Below are positions 34,081 to 44,699 of a DNA stretch of 64,000 nt, one piece after another. The stretch is from Toxorhynchites rutilus septentrionalis. Its lineage: Eukaryota; Arthropoda; Insecta; Diptera; Culicidae. The position numbers were made by a program, and so were the translations under genes. The DNA is taken from the NCBI RefSeq assembly GCF_029784135.1, contig NC_073746.1:71404042-71468041 (forward strand), in the 5' to 3' direction. The first letter of the stretch is position 1. Each line of letters starts with the position of its first letter. The notes under the pieces were generated by a model that was not told where the DNA came from, did no database searches, and worked only from the letters and a program-made list of their open reading frames with translations.

Positions 34081-34440
34081 AAGCTAAATATTTACAGCAT
34101 TAGTTTCACCGTTCACATGGATCGCCCCGGATGAAGGTATAAAAACGGGGCTCATTTGCAAATTATATTCATAAGGACTGAACGCGCTAGACGCGCTATC
34201 AACAGTGATAATAAACCAACAACTAGATTGTGTTCGCAACTTCAAATACAAGGCAAACCACGATAAAATGATACAAAGCGTCAGTTTCCATGCCGTCTGG
34301 TGGAGAGTGTTTGTATATTTATGCATCACTTGCACGCATTGTTGTGTTTATGCGTTGCCGAAAATACCTAATTCTGCAGAATAGATTTTTCGATATATTC
34401 TCATGGCTCCGAAATTGCAACAAATCAATCGCCTGTCCAT
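34081..34440 (+). repeat. Segment with a TATA-like motif and homology to 12796-12884
   Basis: Contains GGTATAAAAACGGGG at about 34136, a possible Pol II TATA box, with TTCATAAGG about 30 bases downstream. 34286-34368 is shared with 12796-12884. Bases 34433-34440 (CTGTCCAT) form the left target duplication of the next element. A retroelement promoter remnant is possible but unproven. Confidence 0.35.
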
Positions 34441-35683
34441 TAGGGTGCCAATGAGTGTATGGGAAAAAATCGACCCTAAAATTTCAAAAAGTTACCATAT
34501 ACAAAATGTTTACCAACTCGGAAAAACACCCTATGTCAAATATCTGCTCAATCGGACTTACGGGAGAGTGGCGCAAAGCGGTTAAAGTTTGAGTTTTTTT
34601 TGAAAATCGAAAAATCACCCAAGGGGGGAGTAAAGAAAATCGAGGTTTTCGAAAAAAAATTATTTATACCAAATGTCTTAAAATTGCATGAAACGTCGGG
34701 ATCTAGTGTCATCTCGAAAATTATTTTTTGTCAAAAATCGACAATCTGGGACTTAGTTTTTTTTCGGAGTACGAGACGAAACGTATGGTTTTAAGTGCCA
34801 ATAAAAATAACTATCTCGATTTTTCATTCGAAACTTGTTGCTTTGCATGATAATATAGCCTACGCAAAATATGAGATCATTCGAACTTCATTTATTAGTG
34901 TTGCAGACGTTAAAATTTGAGTTTTTTGAAAACCGAAAAATCACCGGAAATCGGGGTTTTCAAAATAAAATTGATACCAAATGTATTGAAATTATGTGGC
35001 ACATCGAGATTTACAGTTATCTCAAAAAAAAATTTTTTGTTAAAATTTGTCTTTTCAGACGGAAAAACAAACAAAAAAATAATTTTTTTCGACAAATTTT
35101 TTTTCGAGATAACAGTAAATCTCGACGGGTAATTTGGTTTTAAGACATTTAGCAGTAACATTTTTTTTTTTAAAACCCCGATTTTCGGTGATCTTTGGCT
35201 TTTCAAAAGAACTCAAATTTTAGCGTCTGTGACACTATAAAATGTATTTTGAATGAGCTAATATTTTGCAAAGGGTATATTATTGTGCAAATCAACATTT
35301 CGCAGCAAGTTCCGAATGAAAAATCGAGATAATTATTTTTATTGGTACCCAAAACCGTACGTTTCGTTTCGTTTTCCGAAAAAAGTCTCAGAATGTCGAT
35401 TTTTGACAAAAAAAATTCTTCGAGATGACACTAAATCTTGACGTTTCATGCAATTTTAAGACATTTGGCATCAAATTTTTTTTTCGAAAACCCCGATTTC
35501 CTTTACTCCCCCTTTGGGTGATTATTCGATTTTTAAAAAACTCAAACTTTGACCGCTTTGCGCCACTTCCCCTTAAGTCCGATTGAGCTACAATTTGGCA
35601 TAGGGTGTTTTTTCCGAGGTGGTGAACATTTTTTATGAGGTAACTTTTTGAAATTAGAGATGAGCATTTTCATTGGCACCCTA
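34441..35683. mobile_element. hAT-type fold-back element with perfect 8-bp target duplication
   Basis: The 1243-bp element begins TAGGGTGCCAATGA and its opposite strand begins TAGGGTGCCAATGA too. It is flanked by identical octamers CTGTCCAT at 34433-34440 and 35684-35691. That octamer fits the hAT target preference nTnnnnAn, and TAGGG is a hAT-type terminus. The two arms (about 600 bp each) are inverted copies meeting near 35070. A diverged full copy is at 37377-38722, with fragments at 35706-35841 and 18690-18800. There is no transposase; short ORFs are arm artefacts. Confidence 0.85.
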
Positions 35684-35705
35684 CTGTCCATATTACCCTC
35701 ACTGT

Positions 35706-35841
35706 CCGTATTACCCGCACTTCCCCTACTAGTAAATGAGGTTTGGCATAGTTTTTAGTGGGAATCAACATTTTTTACGAAACTCCCGTTTGAAATTTCG
35801 GTGGTCACTTTTTTTCCCATACCATCCATTGGCACTCTAGT
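35706..35841. repeat. Partial end of the same hAT-type family
   Basis: TTTGGCATAGTTTTTAGTGG through CCATTGGCACTCTA aligns with the right terminal ~130 bases of the preceding element, in the same orientation. Confidence 0.6.
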
Positions 35842-36355
35842 GTGCATACACGATAAGCCTTGCGTAGTATGAGGTATGCTTTGAGAGTACGGGTAGCAGT
35901 AATTTCATTCTCATATTCCACATCTCAGATTTCGGCAGCTCACCATTTAAAGTATTTTCTCTGTATAAGTCTGTAGGGTAGAAAAGCATCGCTCGTTGAT
36001 GCTGATGATGCTGAACCTCTGTTTGGGGACGTAACAATCAGATAGATTCATTTGGAAGTGAAAAATTATGACCCGAAACGGTAGTTGTAGCTAAGACGGA
36101 TAGTAAAAAGTTGGTGATAAAAAAAAATAGGCAAAAATCGAAGATGAACCAAAACACGTGTAAGGAAAGCAGTTTTTTTTAAATAACTGAACATTCAAAA
36201 TAGCCGTACTTGTCAGCATAAGTGAGAGACATGAGAACCAACATAATGCCACAAAAAAAAATCTAGAATCGAATATACGTAACCCGCGTAAATTCGAAAG
36301 TCGCGATATTTTTGAACAGACCTCGTATACCTGAGTATCTGGTATTTAGAAACTA
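35842..36355. other. AT-rich non-coding spacer
   Basis: Nothing recognised. Confidence 0.4.
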
Positions 36356-36788
36356 CAGGGTAACTTCGATATACATTTACACTTTCAAAATTGTACGTTG
36401 TATCGAACTGTACGTTATATCGAAGCATAATAATGAACTCAGAAACGTAGCTTATATTACTTTATTGTGTTACTGTTTGAGTAAGGTAAATGAATAAAAT
36501 CAATTAGAAGACGAAGTCAACCTTTCTCATGATGTTTCCCTTCGTACTGTTGATTAAAATTTGATTCATTTATAATCCGGAATCACAAAACAGTTGTACT
36601 TCGGGATTGGTTAAAGATACAAAACAAGCTTTAGTATCAAAATACATATAATTTGTAGTTCTTTCAGAAAAACAATACTCGAAAAATTATTCCTTTAGAC
36701 TTTGATAATGTGTACGTTATATCGAGGTAAAATGTACGTTATATCGAGTGACGTTATATCGAGGGTACGTTATATCGAAGTTTCCCTG
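36356..36788. mobile_element. pogo-type MITE, TA-flanked
   Basis: Ends are CAGGGTAACTTCGATATA and, on the opposite strand, CAGGGAAACTTCGATATAAC, each next to TA. Subterminal ACGTTATATCGA motifs repeat four to five times at 36410-36425 and 36710-36778. These features match pogo/Tigger-like non-autonomous elements. No coding sequence. Confidence 0.75.
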
Positions 36789-36867
36789 TATATTTAAAAT
36801 CTACATCATTCCACAACTACAATTTCTCAACATTCGTAATTTAGAAAATGAAGAATATGAAAATGAA

Positions 36868-36960
36868 AATGGCGCTCTCGTGGCCGGGGCTCGGGTTCGA
36901 ATCTCTACCAGGCCGGGTCATTTTCCGTCAAAGGAAGAATCGAATGAATTTGAAATGAAA
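36868..36960 (+). mobile_element. SINE head fragment with internal deletion
   Basis: GCGCTCTCGTGGCCGGGGCT followed by the box B-like GGGTTCGAATC, and then TTTTCCGTCAAAGG, matches the Feilai-like SINE, but about 30 bases between box A and box B are missing. Confidence 0.5.
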
Positions 36961-37376
36961 GGAAGAATCGAATTGAATTTGGACCTCAAGTAGAAAGTGC
37001 TTTAGAAATAAGAAAACAAATGGAAAAATAGATATAAATAAAAAACCGCATCATGAATATTTTTTCATTTAACATTTTAACATTTTTTTTAACAAAATTG
37101 TTTAAAGATTGCACATATACTACACCCAAACTAACGTTGGCAGAAAACATTTCATCTTCGGCAGAAATCATGCTTCTTCGTGTGCTGAAGGGTCAAATGA
37201 GCAAATAATGAGCTGTTTCAAAATCTTTAAAATTTTTGTAAGTATGGGAGCAGACATCTGTTTCTTTTTTCTTTTTTATCTCGTTTGGGATTGCACCAAA
37301 CAAAAAAAATCCGAACGATGTCAACGGGGGTCGAAACCAAGGCCAGATGGAATGCAAGGCTGTTTATCACGATCAC

Positions 37377-38722
37377 TATGGTGCCAATGAATGTATGGGG
37401 AAAATCGACTCTAAAATTTGAAAAAGATACCCCATACAAAATGTTCATAACTTCGAAAAACAAAACACTATGCAAAATTTCAGCTCAATCCGTCTTAAGG
37501 GAGAGTGGCGCAAAGCGGTCAAAGTTTGAGTTTTTTTGAAAATCTAAAAATCATCCAAGGGGGGGGGGATAGTATAGGGAATCAAGGTTTCCGAAAAAAA
37601 GATTGATTCCAAATGTCTTAAAACTGCATGTACCGTCATCTTGAGAAAAAAAATTGTCAAAAATTGACACTCGACACTTTTCGGAATACGAAGCAAAATG
37701 TATGGTTTAGGGTGTATGAGAATGATCATCTCGATTTTTTATATGTAGCTTCGCGCGAAATGTTGATTTACACGATAAACTTCATTGACTAATGTCTTCT
37801 TCGTCTTGGATCGCACTAAAGATCCCAGTGGAACTTTTGCCTTCTCAACGTAGGTATTACTTGCGTCATTTTTGTTAGTAGTACCTAGTTGAGATTTCTA
37901 TACCGGATAACAAGCCTTGAATGTATTGTGGAGTGGCAAGCTCTAAAACACGCGTGATCACAGTGCAAGTTCAAAGAAATTTCTTTGACGAAAAATCCCC
38001 CGGCATGATAATGTGGAACGCTAAACCACTCGGCCACGGGAGCACACTCGAATTTACTAATGTCGCGTTTTGAGTCGTAAAAATTTGAGTTTTTTGAAAA
38101 TCGAAAAATCACTGCAAATCAGGGGTCTCAAAAATTTTTATTTGTTGCCAAATGTCTTCGAATTGCATGACACGTCGACATTCAGTAATCTCGAAAAATA
38201 TTTTTTTTGTCAAAAATCGACTTTTCAGATGGAAAAACGACCGAGCGCCAAAAGAAAATTTTGTTTTTACAAAAAAAATTTCGGGATAACAGTAAATATC
38301 GACGTTTCATGCAATTATAAGTCATTTGACACCAAACAATTTTTTTTGAAAACTCAAATTTCCAGGTGTGCGACACTAGTAAATGAAATCCGAATGAGCT
38401 AATATTTCCCATTGGGTATATCATCGTGCAAATCAACATTTCGCAGCAAGTTCCGAATGAGAATTCGAGATAATTATTTTTATTAGCCCTCAAAACCATA
38501 CGTTTTGTCTCGTACTCCAAAAAAAGAGACAGAAAGTCCAAGATTTTTTTTTGGCATCAAAAAAAGCATTTTTGGAAACCCCGATTTTCTTTACTCCCCT
38601 TTTGGGTGATTTTGCTTTGCGCCACTCTCCCTTAAGTGCGATTGAGCTGAAATTTTGCAGTGGGTGTTTTTTCGATGTGATGTACATATGTTATGGAGTG
38701 ACTTTTTGAAATTTTCATTGGT
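37377..38722. mobile_element. hAT-type fold-back element, second copy, itself interrupted
   Basis: Starts TATGGTGCCAATGA and follows the element at 34441 in order (AGAGTGGCGCAAAGCGGTCA, then inverted arms meeting near 38250). A SINE is inserted at 37797-38051. The right terminus is truncated at CATTGG, so no target duplication remains. A run of ten G is at about 37560. Confidence 0.75.
37797..38051 (-). mobile_element. Feilai-like SINE, copy 2, with target duplication
   Basis: Reverse-strand copy of the SINE at 3664. The head (near 38045) has GTGGCCGAGTGGTTTAGCGT (box A). Box B and its surroundings are missing: a deletion between GGGGG motifs joins the head directly to GGGGGATTTTTCGTCAAAG. 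Flanks ATTGACTAATGTC (37784-37796) and ATTTACTAATGTC (38052-38064) form a 13-bp target duplication with one mismatch. The AAG-rich 3' end is at 37797. Confidence 0.85.
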
Positions 38723-38915
38723 GTTGTTGCATAAATGCGTAATACTATCACACCTCATTATGAGATGAAGTCGGAAAGTGTTATTTAAGAGTAAAAAGAA
38801 GAGCATAAACGAGAGTCTATATCTTTCTCGGTCTGGACCGTGATTTGGCAAACTATGCGAAAAGCTTCAATAGCACGTATTTGCTTATTTGGGCTAAAAA
38901 ATAATTTTGGGTGTA

Positions 38916-39941
38916 CCAACGGAGAGGATTAATCTAAAATATATACTTCAAATTTCTGAAGTCCTCTGTTTAAAAAAAGGAATCAATAAAACGTTGACTC
39001 GAGCGAGAAATTGTAAAAAATGAATCACTTTTTCCCAAAAGTTGCCGGGTTGCCGGTTAATGAATAAATTTTTCGCACCCAAAGGAGACAAAATCGATGG
39101 GTGTACTGTAGTCGAAGGCTTTATAGGATCGACCAGCGTAGTCTATAGAAAAATTTAATTTGAAAACTTTAAAATAAAATCTATTTCTAGTCTGTGGTCT
39201 ACTCAAATGTATGGGATAAGAAGCTAAATTTACAATTAAATAGTGCCGATTGGCTTCTTAATTGTGAAGAATTTTTAACTACCAACCAAGATTTGAACTG
39301 GTCTAGTAGATATGATTGTTTCGTTCATTAAATTTCAGCGAAAAAACAGTATTTACGCTCGATAAATAATATTTTTGTAAATAACTAGTAGGGGCTGAAC
39401 TGATTGTACGGTTGTACCTTTATCTCTTCCCCAGCAAATCATGTTCGCTACAACACAAGCGTATCTTTCAGAATGATCTTTACCCGATATCGGTGAAGTG
39501 CAATCAGCACTTGGAGCCAGTATCGAAAAGCGGGAAATCGTTCAGTATCAGAGCACCATGATGCTCCAGCAGCAGCTGTTTATAAACATGCTATTTATAT
39601 CGCTACCCCCTTCAGGCTATTCATTTCATCCTAAGCGTCGATTCCGCCCGTTCTCTCTTTCCCTCTCATAGACCCATATATTTCTATATTCGCCCTGAAA
39701 TCAGAACTCAGTTCTCCAAATTGCGCGTCATAACAGCACTGCATCGAGCACAACAAAGAAAAAGTTTGCACTACAAAATTGCAACGGTCCTTTCTTTTCC
39801 GATAAATGAAGAACCTACTGTTTACATAGCACGTGTGAGCTTTTTATCGGGGATAAAATATATGAATTATGACCGTTCCAGATACAGTTTTACGAGCGTT
39901 ACTTCTTGGCGTTCGCATTGAGAGAAAATTGTAAAATCCAT
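38916..39941. other. Non-coding spacer
   Basis: No gene, array or complete mobile element recognised. Confidence 0.45.
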
Positions 39942-39943
39942 TA

Positions 39944-41211
39944 AAGGGTGTGTCACATCAAATTGCATCACGGAAAAAAGCTGTAGAAATTTAATTTTTA
40001 GGAATTATATCTTCAGCTTTCGCTTATAATCAGATAAAAGTGTATAGATCACGTTGGCCATGCTTCACTGTCAATTTTTCGTAAATTTGTAAAAATGTCG
40101 TCGAACGAAAAAGAGCGTCGTGAATTAATCCTGTGCACTCATTTCGAGAATCCGGAGTTGTCACATCGGGACATCGGTAAGATGCTGGGAATCGTCCAAT
40201 CCACGGTCAGCAGAGTACTAAAACGATACTTCGAGAACCCAACCATCGACCGGAAGGTGAAGAACGGCAAAAATGGATGCTACGTCAGTGAAAAAGATCA
40301 CAAGCGCGTAGTTAAGCAGTTTAGACGTGATCCGAAAAGATTTGTCAAGTTCATTCGTCCAGCGGACCAAGCAGCGGGAGGGCCTGCGTACATACAAGGT
40401 TCAGAAGGCTCCTAACCGCGACGAACTGCAAAACATGGTGGGGAAGACGCGAGCCCGGAAGCTGTACACCGAAATGCTGACGAAGCCGCATTGCCTGGTA
40501 ATGGACGACGAAACCTACGTCAAAGCGGACTTTCGTCAGCTGCCGGGCCTGTTGTTCTTCTCCGCAGAGGACAAATTCAGCGTTCCGGAGGAGATTCGCA
40601 AGCAGAAACTATCCAAGTTTGCCAAAAAGTACATGGTGTGGCAAGCGATCTGCTCTTGCGGAAAGCGGAGCGCCCCCTTCGTGATGACCGGCACGGTAAA
40701 CGGGCAGGTTTACCTTAAGGAGTGCCTACAGAAGCGCTTACTACCACTATTGAAGCAGCACGAGGGCCCGACCATCTTCTGGCCGGATCTCGCTTCGTGC
40801 CACTATTCAAAGGACGTGTTGGAGTGGTATGAAGCCAACGGGGTCACCTTCGTGCCAAAGGAAATGAACCCGCCCAACGCGCAGGAGCTTCGCCCAATAA
40901 AGAAATATTGGGCGATTATGAAGCAGGCCCTCCGGAAGAACCCAAAAGTTGTCAAATCGGATGCGGACTTCAAGAGAAAATGGATTTCTGTTCAAAAAAA
41001 ACTACAACCTGACGTTGTACAGAACCTTATGGACGGGGTAAAGAGGAAGGTACGAGCATACGGGCTTGGGCTCGAAGTATGAATAAAAAGAAAATGCCAA
41101 AAGTTGTTTAATAGTTTTTATTTTACTGTCTAAAATTTTCAAAAGGATCGGTCTACTGGGCGAATTTCTACAGCGTTTTTTCCGTGATGCAATTTGATGT
41201 GACACACCCTT
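39944..41211 (+). mobile_element. ITmD37E transposon with both ends intact
   Basis: A 1268-bp element with TA on each side (39942-39943 and 41212-41213). Terminal inverted repeats start AAGGGTGTGTCACATC and are nearly identical for about 49 bp. They enclose a single transposase gene of the IS630-Tc1-mariner superfamily with DD37E-type spacing, a group known from mosquitoes. Clean ends and high terminal identity suggest a fairly recent insertion, although the gene is inactive. Confidence 0.9.
40095..41082 (+). pseudogene. ITmD37E transposase, frameshifted and missing the catalytic Glu
   Basis: The ATG at 40095 (MSSNEKERRELILC) opens an HTH region (HRDIGKMLGIVQSTVSRVLK). Near 40337 the frame changes from 3 to 1 at a deletion of some 30-40 bases, judged from the missing part of the second helix region. 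It resumes at about SSSFVQRTKQREGLRTYKV and runs to the stop at 41080-41082. The catalytic core shows MDDETY (first Asp) and FWPDLASCHYS (second Asp). At the third position, 38 residues on, the family has Glu in R-P-I-E-K-Y-W; here it is Lys (codon AAG) in RPIKKYW. That Glu-to-Lys change and the frameshift each abolish activity. About 330 residues remain of an expected ~340. Confidence 0.92.
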
Positions 41212-41213
41212 TA

Positions 41214-42999
41214 AATCCTACCACCCAATCCGATTACACCGCTACCGTGGCGCCTGTTCCTGGTCTGTCCCCGAATTCACAGACAAAATTGGGTCGCGTT
41301 CATTCCGCCAACCCTGCACACTTTTACATTACTATCACTGCTTGTGTGTTGACTGATAATAATTAAAAATATTCATAAAACATGTACGTTGGGGAAATTG
41401 CTGCACCCCTGTTATGAGGTTCGAGCAAGCGCTCGCTTGCAGTTTGGTTCAATATTCGGTGCATTCGTTCGCTCAACACAAACGCCGGACGGGGATTGGT
41501 GGTGCATTGTAACTGCGGACATACCTCGAATGTGCAACGCCGAATTCTAGAGAGGAAAACATCAACTGGCAGGAACAAAAAAAATCTTCCAGCCGCCATC
41601 GCTCCGCTCGTGTGACATTGAAACAAATTGGCTACATACACACAATGCGAGATGTTGCGAAAATTGGAATCGATTGTTACTTTTCGGCATAAATTTCACC
41701 CACCACCAAATCAGGCAAACTATTGAGCGGCAGTATCGATGCGTGGCAGCAGGAAACCTTCGGCTTGTGTGAAAAGAGATACAAATTTGATTGAATATTT
41801 TGAAGGTTTCTAAGCGAATGCCAAAGCTATTGTTTGGTAACGTTCGGTATAATTTCCAAACCCACCCTCCGGTGTATCACTTCAATTCCAAAGCTTCACC
41901 CGCCGTACGAGATGTGTGCTCCATAATTATTCACGCCTTTTTTCGAACTGACACTCAGCCCCGGCACAGACTCCAAATCTATGAATGATTGATTATTAAT
42001 AGCAATCAAAGTTTATCGCGGCACACGCAGCACTTCATTTGGCGGGGCAGCAGCCTTTCGTAACAGCGAGCGGTTCCTTGGGTACGCGTCCTATGGTGTG
42101 GTGTGTTTCATCGAAATAATCACAAACCAACCCACACGCACCCACCCTCATCCTCCTCCAGACCTTGGCGTACCGATTCGTAAGTACACCTATCGCCTTG
42201 ATTTATTTTCGGCCAATGCAAAAACCGTTCGTAATTGAAGCATTTGGCTCTCGCGGTTGGTACATATGATGATTGAGCGCTGGTGGGTGCGATAATTCCG
42301 TGGATTCAGGCGGACTCTCTTTTGACATATCTGGGACCACAAAATCGGCCGGCGAGATGGCGCGACCGACCGATGGAGGATGATGATGGACAGTCTGATT
42401 GACAGCTGACTGGGTCCCGGGTCGATAGGGGAAAGGCAGCGCGGAGGATTGATGTGTGTGATAAAGTGTTTTAAAAATCAATTAATTAGAGAAGAAACAG
42501 AGAGATAGAGAGAGAGAGAGTGTGTTGCTGGTAGGCCAGAGACGACTTGGTGGATCAATATTTTTGGACACGGGGTTCATGAGCTGTTCGAGATGCTGTG
42601 GGTTTTATTTTTAACCTCAGCTTTGGAGACGAAATCCATTAGTGATGTCGTAGTGCCTCAAAGAGACATGATGACTGAGAAAGCAGCATATCAGAAGAAT
42701 ACATAAAAATGAAATGTTCATAGATATGAGAAAAACACAATTGTTTGATTCTTGAAATGCATCCGTCATTTTGCACTACTGAAATAAATGATTGCTGAAA
42801 ATGATCATTCAAGTTTGATAGAGATAACCGCTGGGATTTTTGGGTCTCACGAATTAATTCGTACCATTTGCACACGATTGTTTGGTTAAGAAACACTTTG
42901 CCGCTCGAATCATTTCGAAAGACCTGAATTTTCTACGTAAACTATAGTTTATACGCAGAAAGGTCTAATTCGCCAACATTCATCATTAAACTCGTTATA
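41214..42999. other. Unique, GC-richer non-coding stretch with a GA microsatellite
   Basis: About 41214-42480 is GC-richer and does not recur in the window. A (GA)n run lies at about 42498-42521. Short ORFs on both strands have no recognisable domains. Possible intronic regulatory island. Confidence 0.45.
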
Positions 43000-44257
43000 T
43001 TGGGTTGGGGAAAAAGAAATGTCGTATATTGTCAATATATGGCAACACTTAAACATATCTTGTGTTGTACTTATCGCATCGGATCATACTATGCGGTTTT
43101 TTAAAGACGACAATCTGTGCTACAAATGTCGTTTTAACAGTGTTGTGATTATCCTTTTCAGCCTCGAGTTATAGCGCGTCAAAGATGGAGTCCACCAAGC
43201 AAGAAATTCGCCATATTTAATGTTTTTACTACCTGCGAGGTAAAACTGCAACGTAGGCGGCCGAAAAAATTCGTGTAGTTTATGGATACTGTAACGATTC
43301 GCACAGCACAGCGTTGGTTTGATCGATTTCATTCTGGTGCAGTGGCTGTCGAAGATACACCCCGTACTGGTAGGCCAATCGTCGTGGGAACCGATAAAAT
43401 CGTTGAAATCATCCAAGTAGACCGGCATGTGAGCACTCGCTCGATTGGGCAGGAACTGGGTATAGACCATAAAACCGTTTGGAACCATTTGCAGAAGATT
43501 GGATTCCAAAAAAAGCATGAAGTATGGGGACCACACGAGTTGACGCAAAAAAAACTTTTACACCGAATCAACGCCCGCAATGCATTGCTGAAACGGAACG
43601 AATTCGACCCATTTTTGAAGAAGATGGTGACTGGTGATGAAAAGTGGATCACCTACGACAACCTAAAGCGAAAAAAGTAGTGGTCGAAGCGCGGTGAGCC
43701 GGCCCAAACCATCGCCAAGCCCGGATTGATGGCCAGGAAGGTTTTGCTGTGTGTTTGATGGGATTGGAAGGGAATCATCCTCTATGAGCTGCTCAACTAT
43801 GGCCAGACCCTTAACTCGGTTCTATACTGTGAGCAGCTTGACCGTTTGAAGCAGGCGATTGACCAGAAGTGGCCAGAAATGATCAATAGGAATGGTGTTG
43901 TTTTCCACCAGGACAACGCTCGGCCCCACACATCTTTGATGACCCGCCACAAGCTACGGGAGCTCGGATGGGATGTCTCCAAGTGATTATCATCTCTTCC
44001 GGTCCATGCAAAAGGCTCTTGGTGATATTAAGTTGGCCTCAAAAGAGGCTTGCGAAAACTGACTGTCTGAGTTTTTTGTAAATAAGGCGGGTGGGGGCGG
44101 GGGGTTTATAAGGGGGGATAATGAAGTCGCCTTCTAAATGGCAACAAGTTTGCGAACAAAATGGCGCATATTTGACTTAAATTGGAAAATTTTAAGTATG
44201 TTAAATAAAGCGTCAAATTTCGATCAGAAATACGACATTTCTTTTTCCCCAACCCTA
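43000..44257 (+). mobile_element. Mariner element with both ends
   Basis: A 1258-bp element flanked by TA (42998-42999 and 44258-44259). The left end TTGGGTTGGGGAAAAAGAAA matches the reverse complement of the right end over about 28 bp with one mismatch. It contains a dead transposase gene. A G-rich tract lies at about 44084-44118. Confidence 0.9.
43185..44180 (+). pseudogene. Mariner transposase, multiply disabled
   Basis: The start MESTKQEIRHI is followed by stops in the first 30 codons and a frameshift. The main frame then gives TIRTAQRWFDRFHSG and STRSIGQELGIDHKTVWNHL (two HTH regions), GPHELTQKK (linker) and MVTGDEKWITYDN (first catalytic Asp). A TAG at 43678-43680 and a TGA near 43757 follow. 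VVFHQDNARPHTS keeps the second Asp. The conserved block before the third Asp (normally His-Pro-Pro-Tyr-Ser-Pro-Asp-Leu-Ala) is deleted with a frame change, after which PSDYHLFRSMQKAL resumes. The C-terminal KWQQVCEQNGAYLT ends at the TAA 44178-44180. It is a sister lineage of the relics at 4690 and 21957. Confidence 0.9.
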
Positions 44258-44477
44258 TAATAAGACCTGGGTTTACGAGTTTGACATGCAGTCCAGTCAA
44301 TCGGCGCCATCTACTCAAGGGGATATTGTGGTCTAGAAATTCGAAAAAAAATCGAAAGAAACATTCAAGATTCTGGGCAATATTTGAGAAAGCGAAACTC
44401 ATCGTGGCTTCTAGCTTTGCTTCCTTTCTAGAACATAAATTACCACACCTTTAAAAAATGATTTCAAGATTCAAGCT

Positions 44478-44598
44478 TTAAATGGTCAATAACGATGCCG
44501 GCCACGTCCTTGCAGTCACCAGGGGAAGGGAAGGAATGTTAGTATGATATTCGCCGCCCGAAGGCCAGAAGGGTCGCCTCTATAGCGTGGTTCCCTAG
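44478..44598 (+). repeat. Highly conserved 120-bp repeat, copy 2
   Basis: Pair of 17930-18050; the CGCCGCCCGAAGGCCAGAAG core is identical and only scattered differences are seen over 120 bases. Confidence 0.75.
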
Positions 44599-44699
44599 TG
44601 TTTATCAAGGAAGGGGTAGTTTTTAGTATTTGGGGGTTATGAAAATCAGGATTCACTGTGGTTTAAGTGATGGGATTATGTAAACGCGAACCATCGAAC

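Larger units (their letters stand above)
37121..38915 (-). mobile_element. tRNA-containing repeat R, copy interrupted by nested insertions
   Basis: 37121-37376 and 38725-38870 align with the two parts of the intact copy at 22992-23430. The ~1.35 kb between them is a hAT-type fold-back element. About 30 bases of R at the junction (including box A) are missing compared with the intact copy. The ends TACACCCAAA at 37121 and TTTTGGGTGTA at 38905 may be inverted termini. Confidence 0.6.

Noticed and set aside
36000..38900. Viral integration (EVE) or complete retroviral-type element in the ORF-rich 34-39 kb region
   Set aside because: All ORFs here lie in fold-back arms or MITEs; no polymerase, capsid or glycoprotein motif was seen on either strand.
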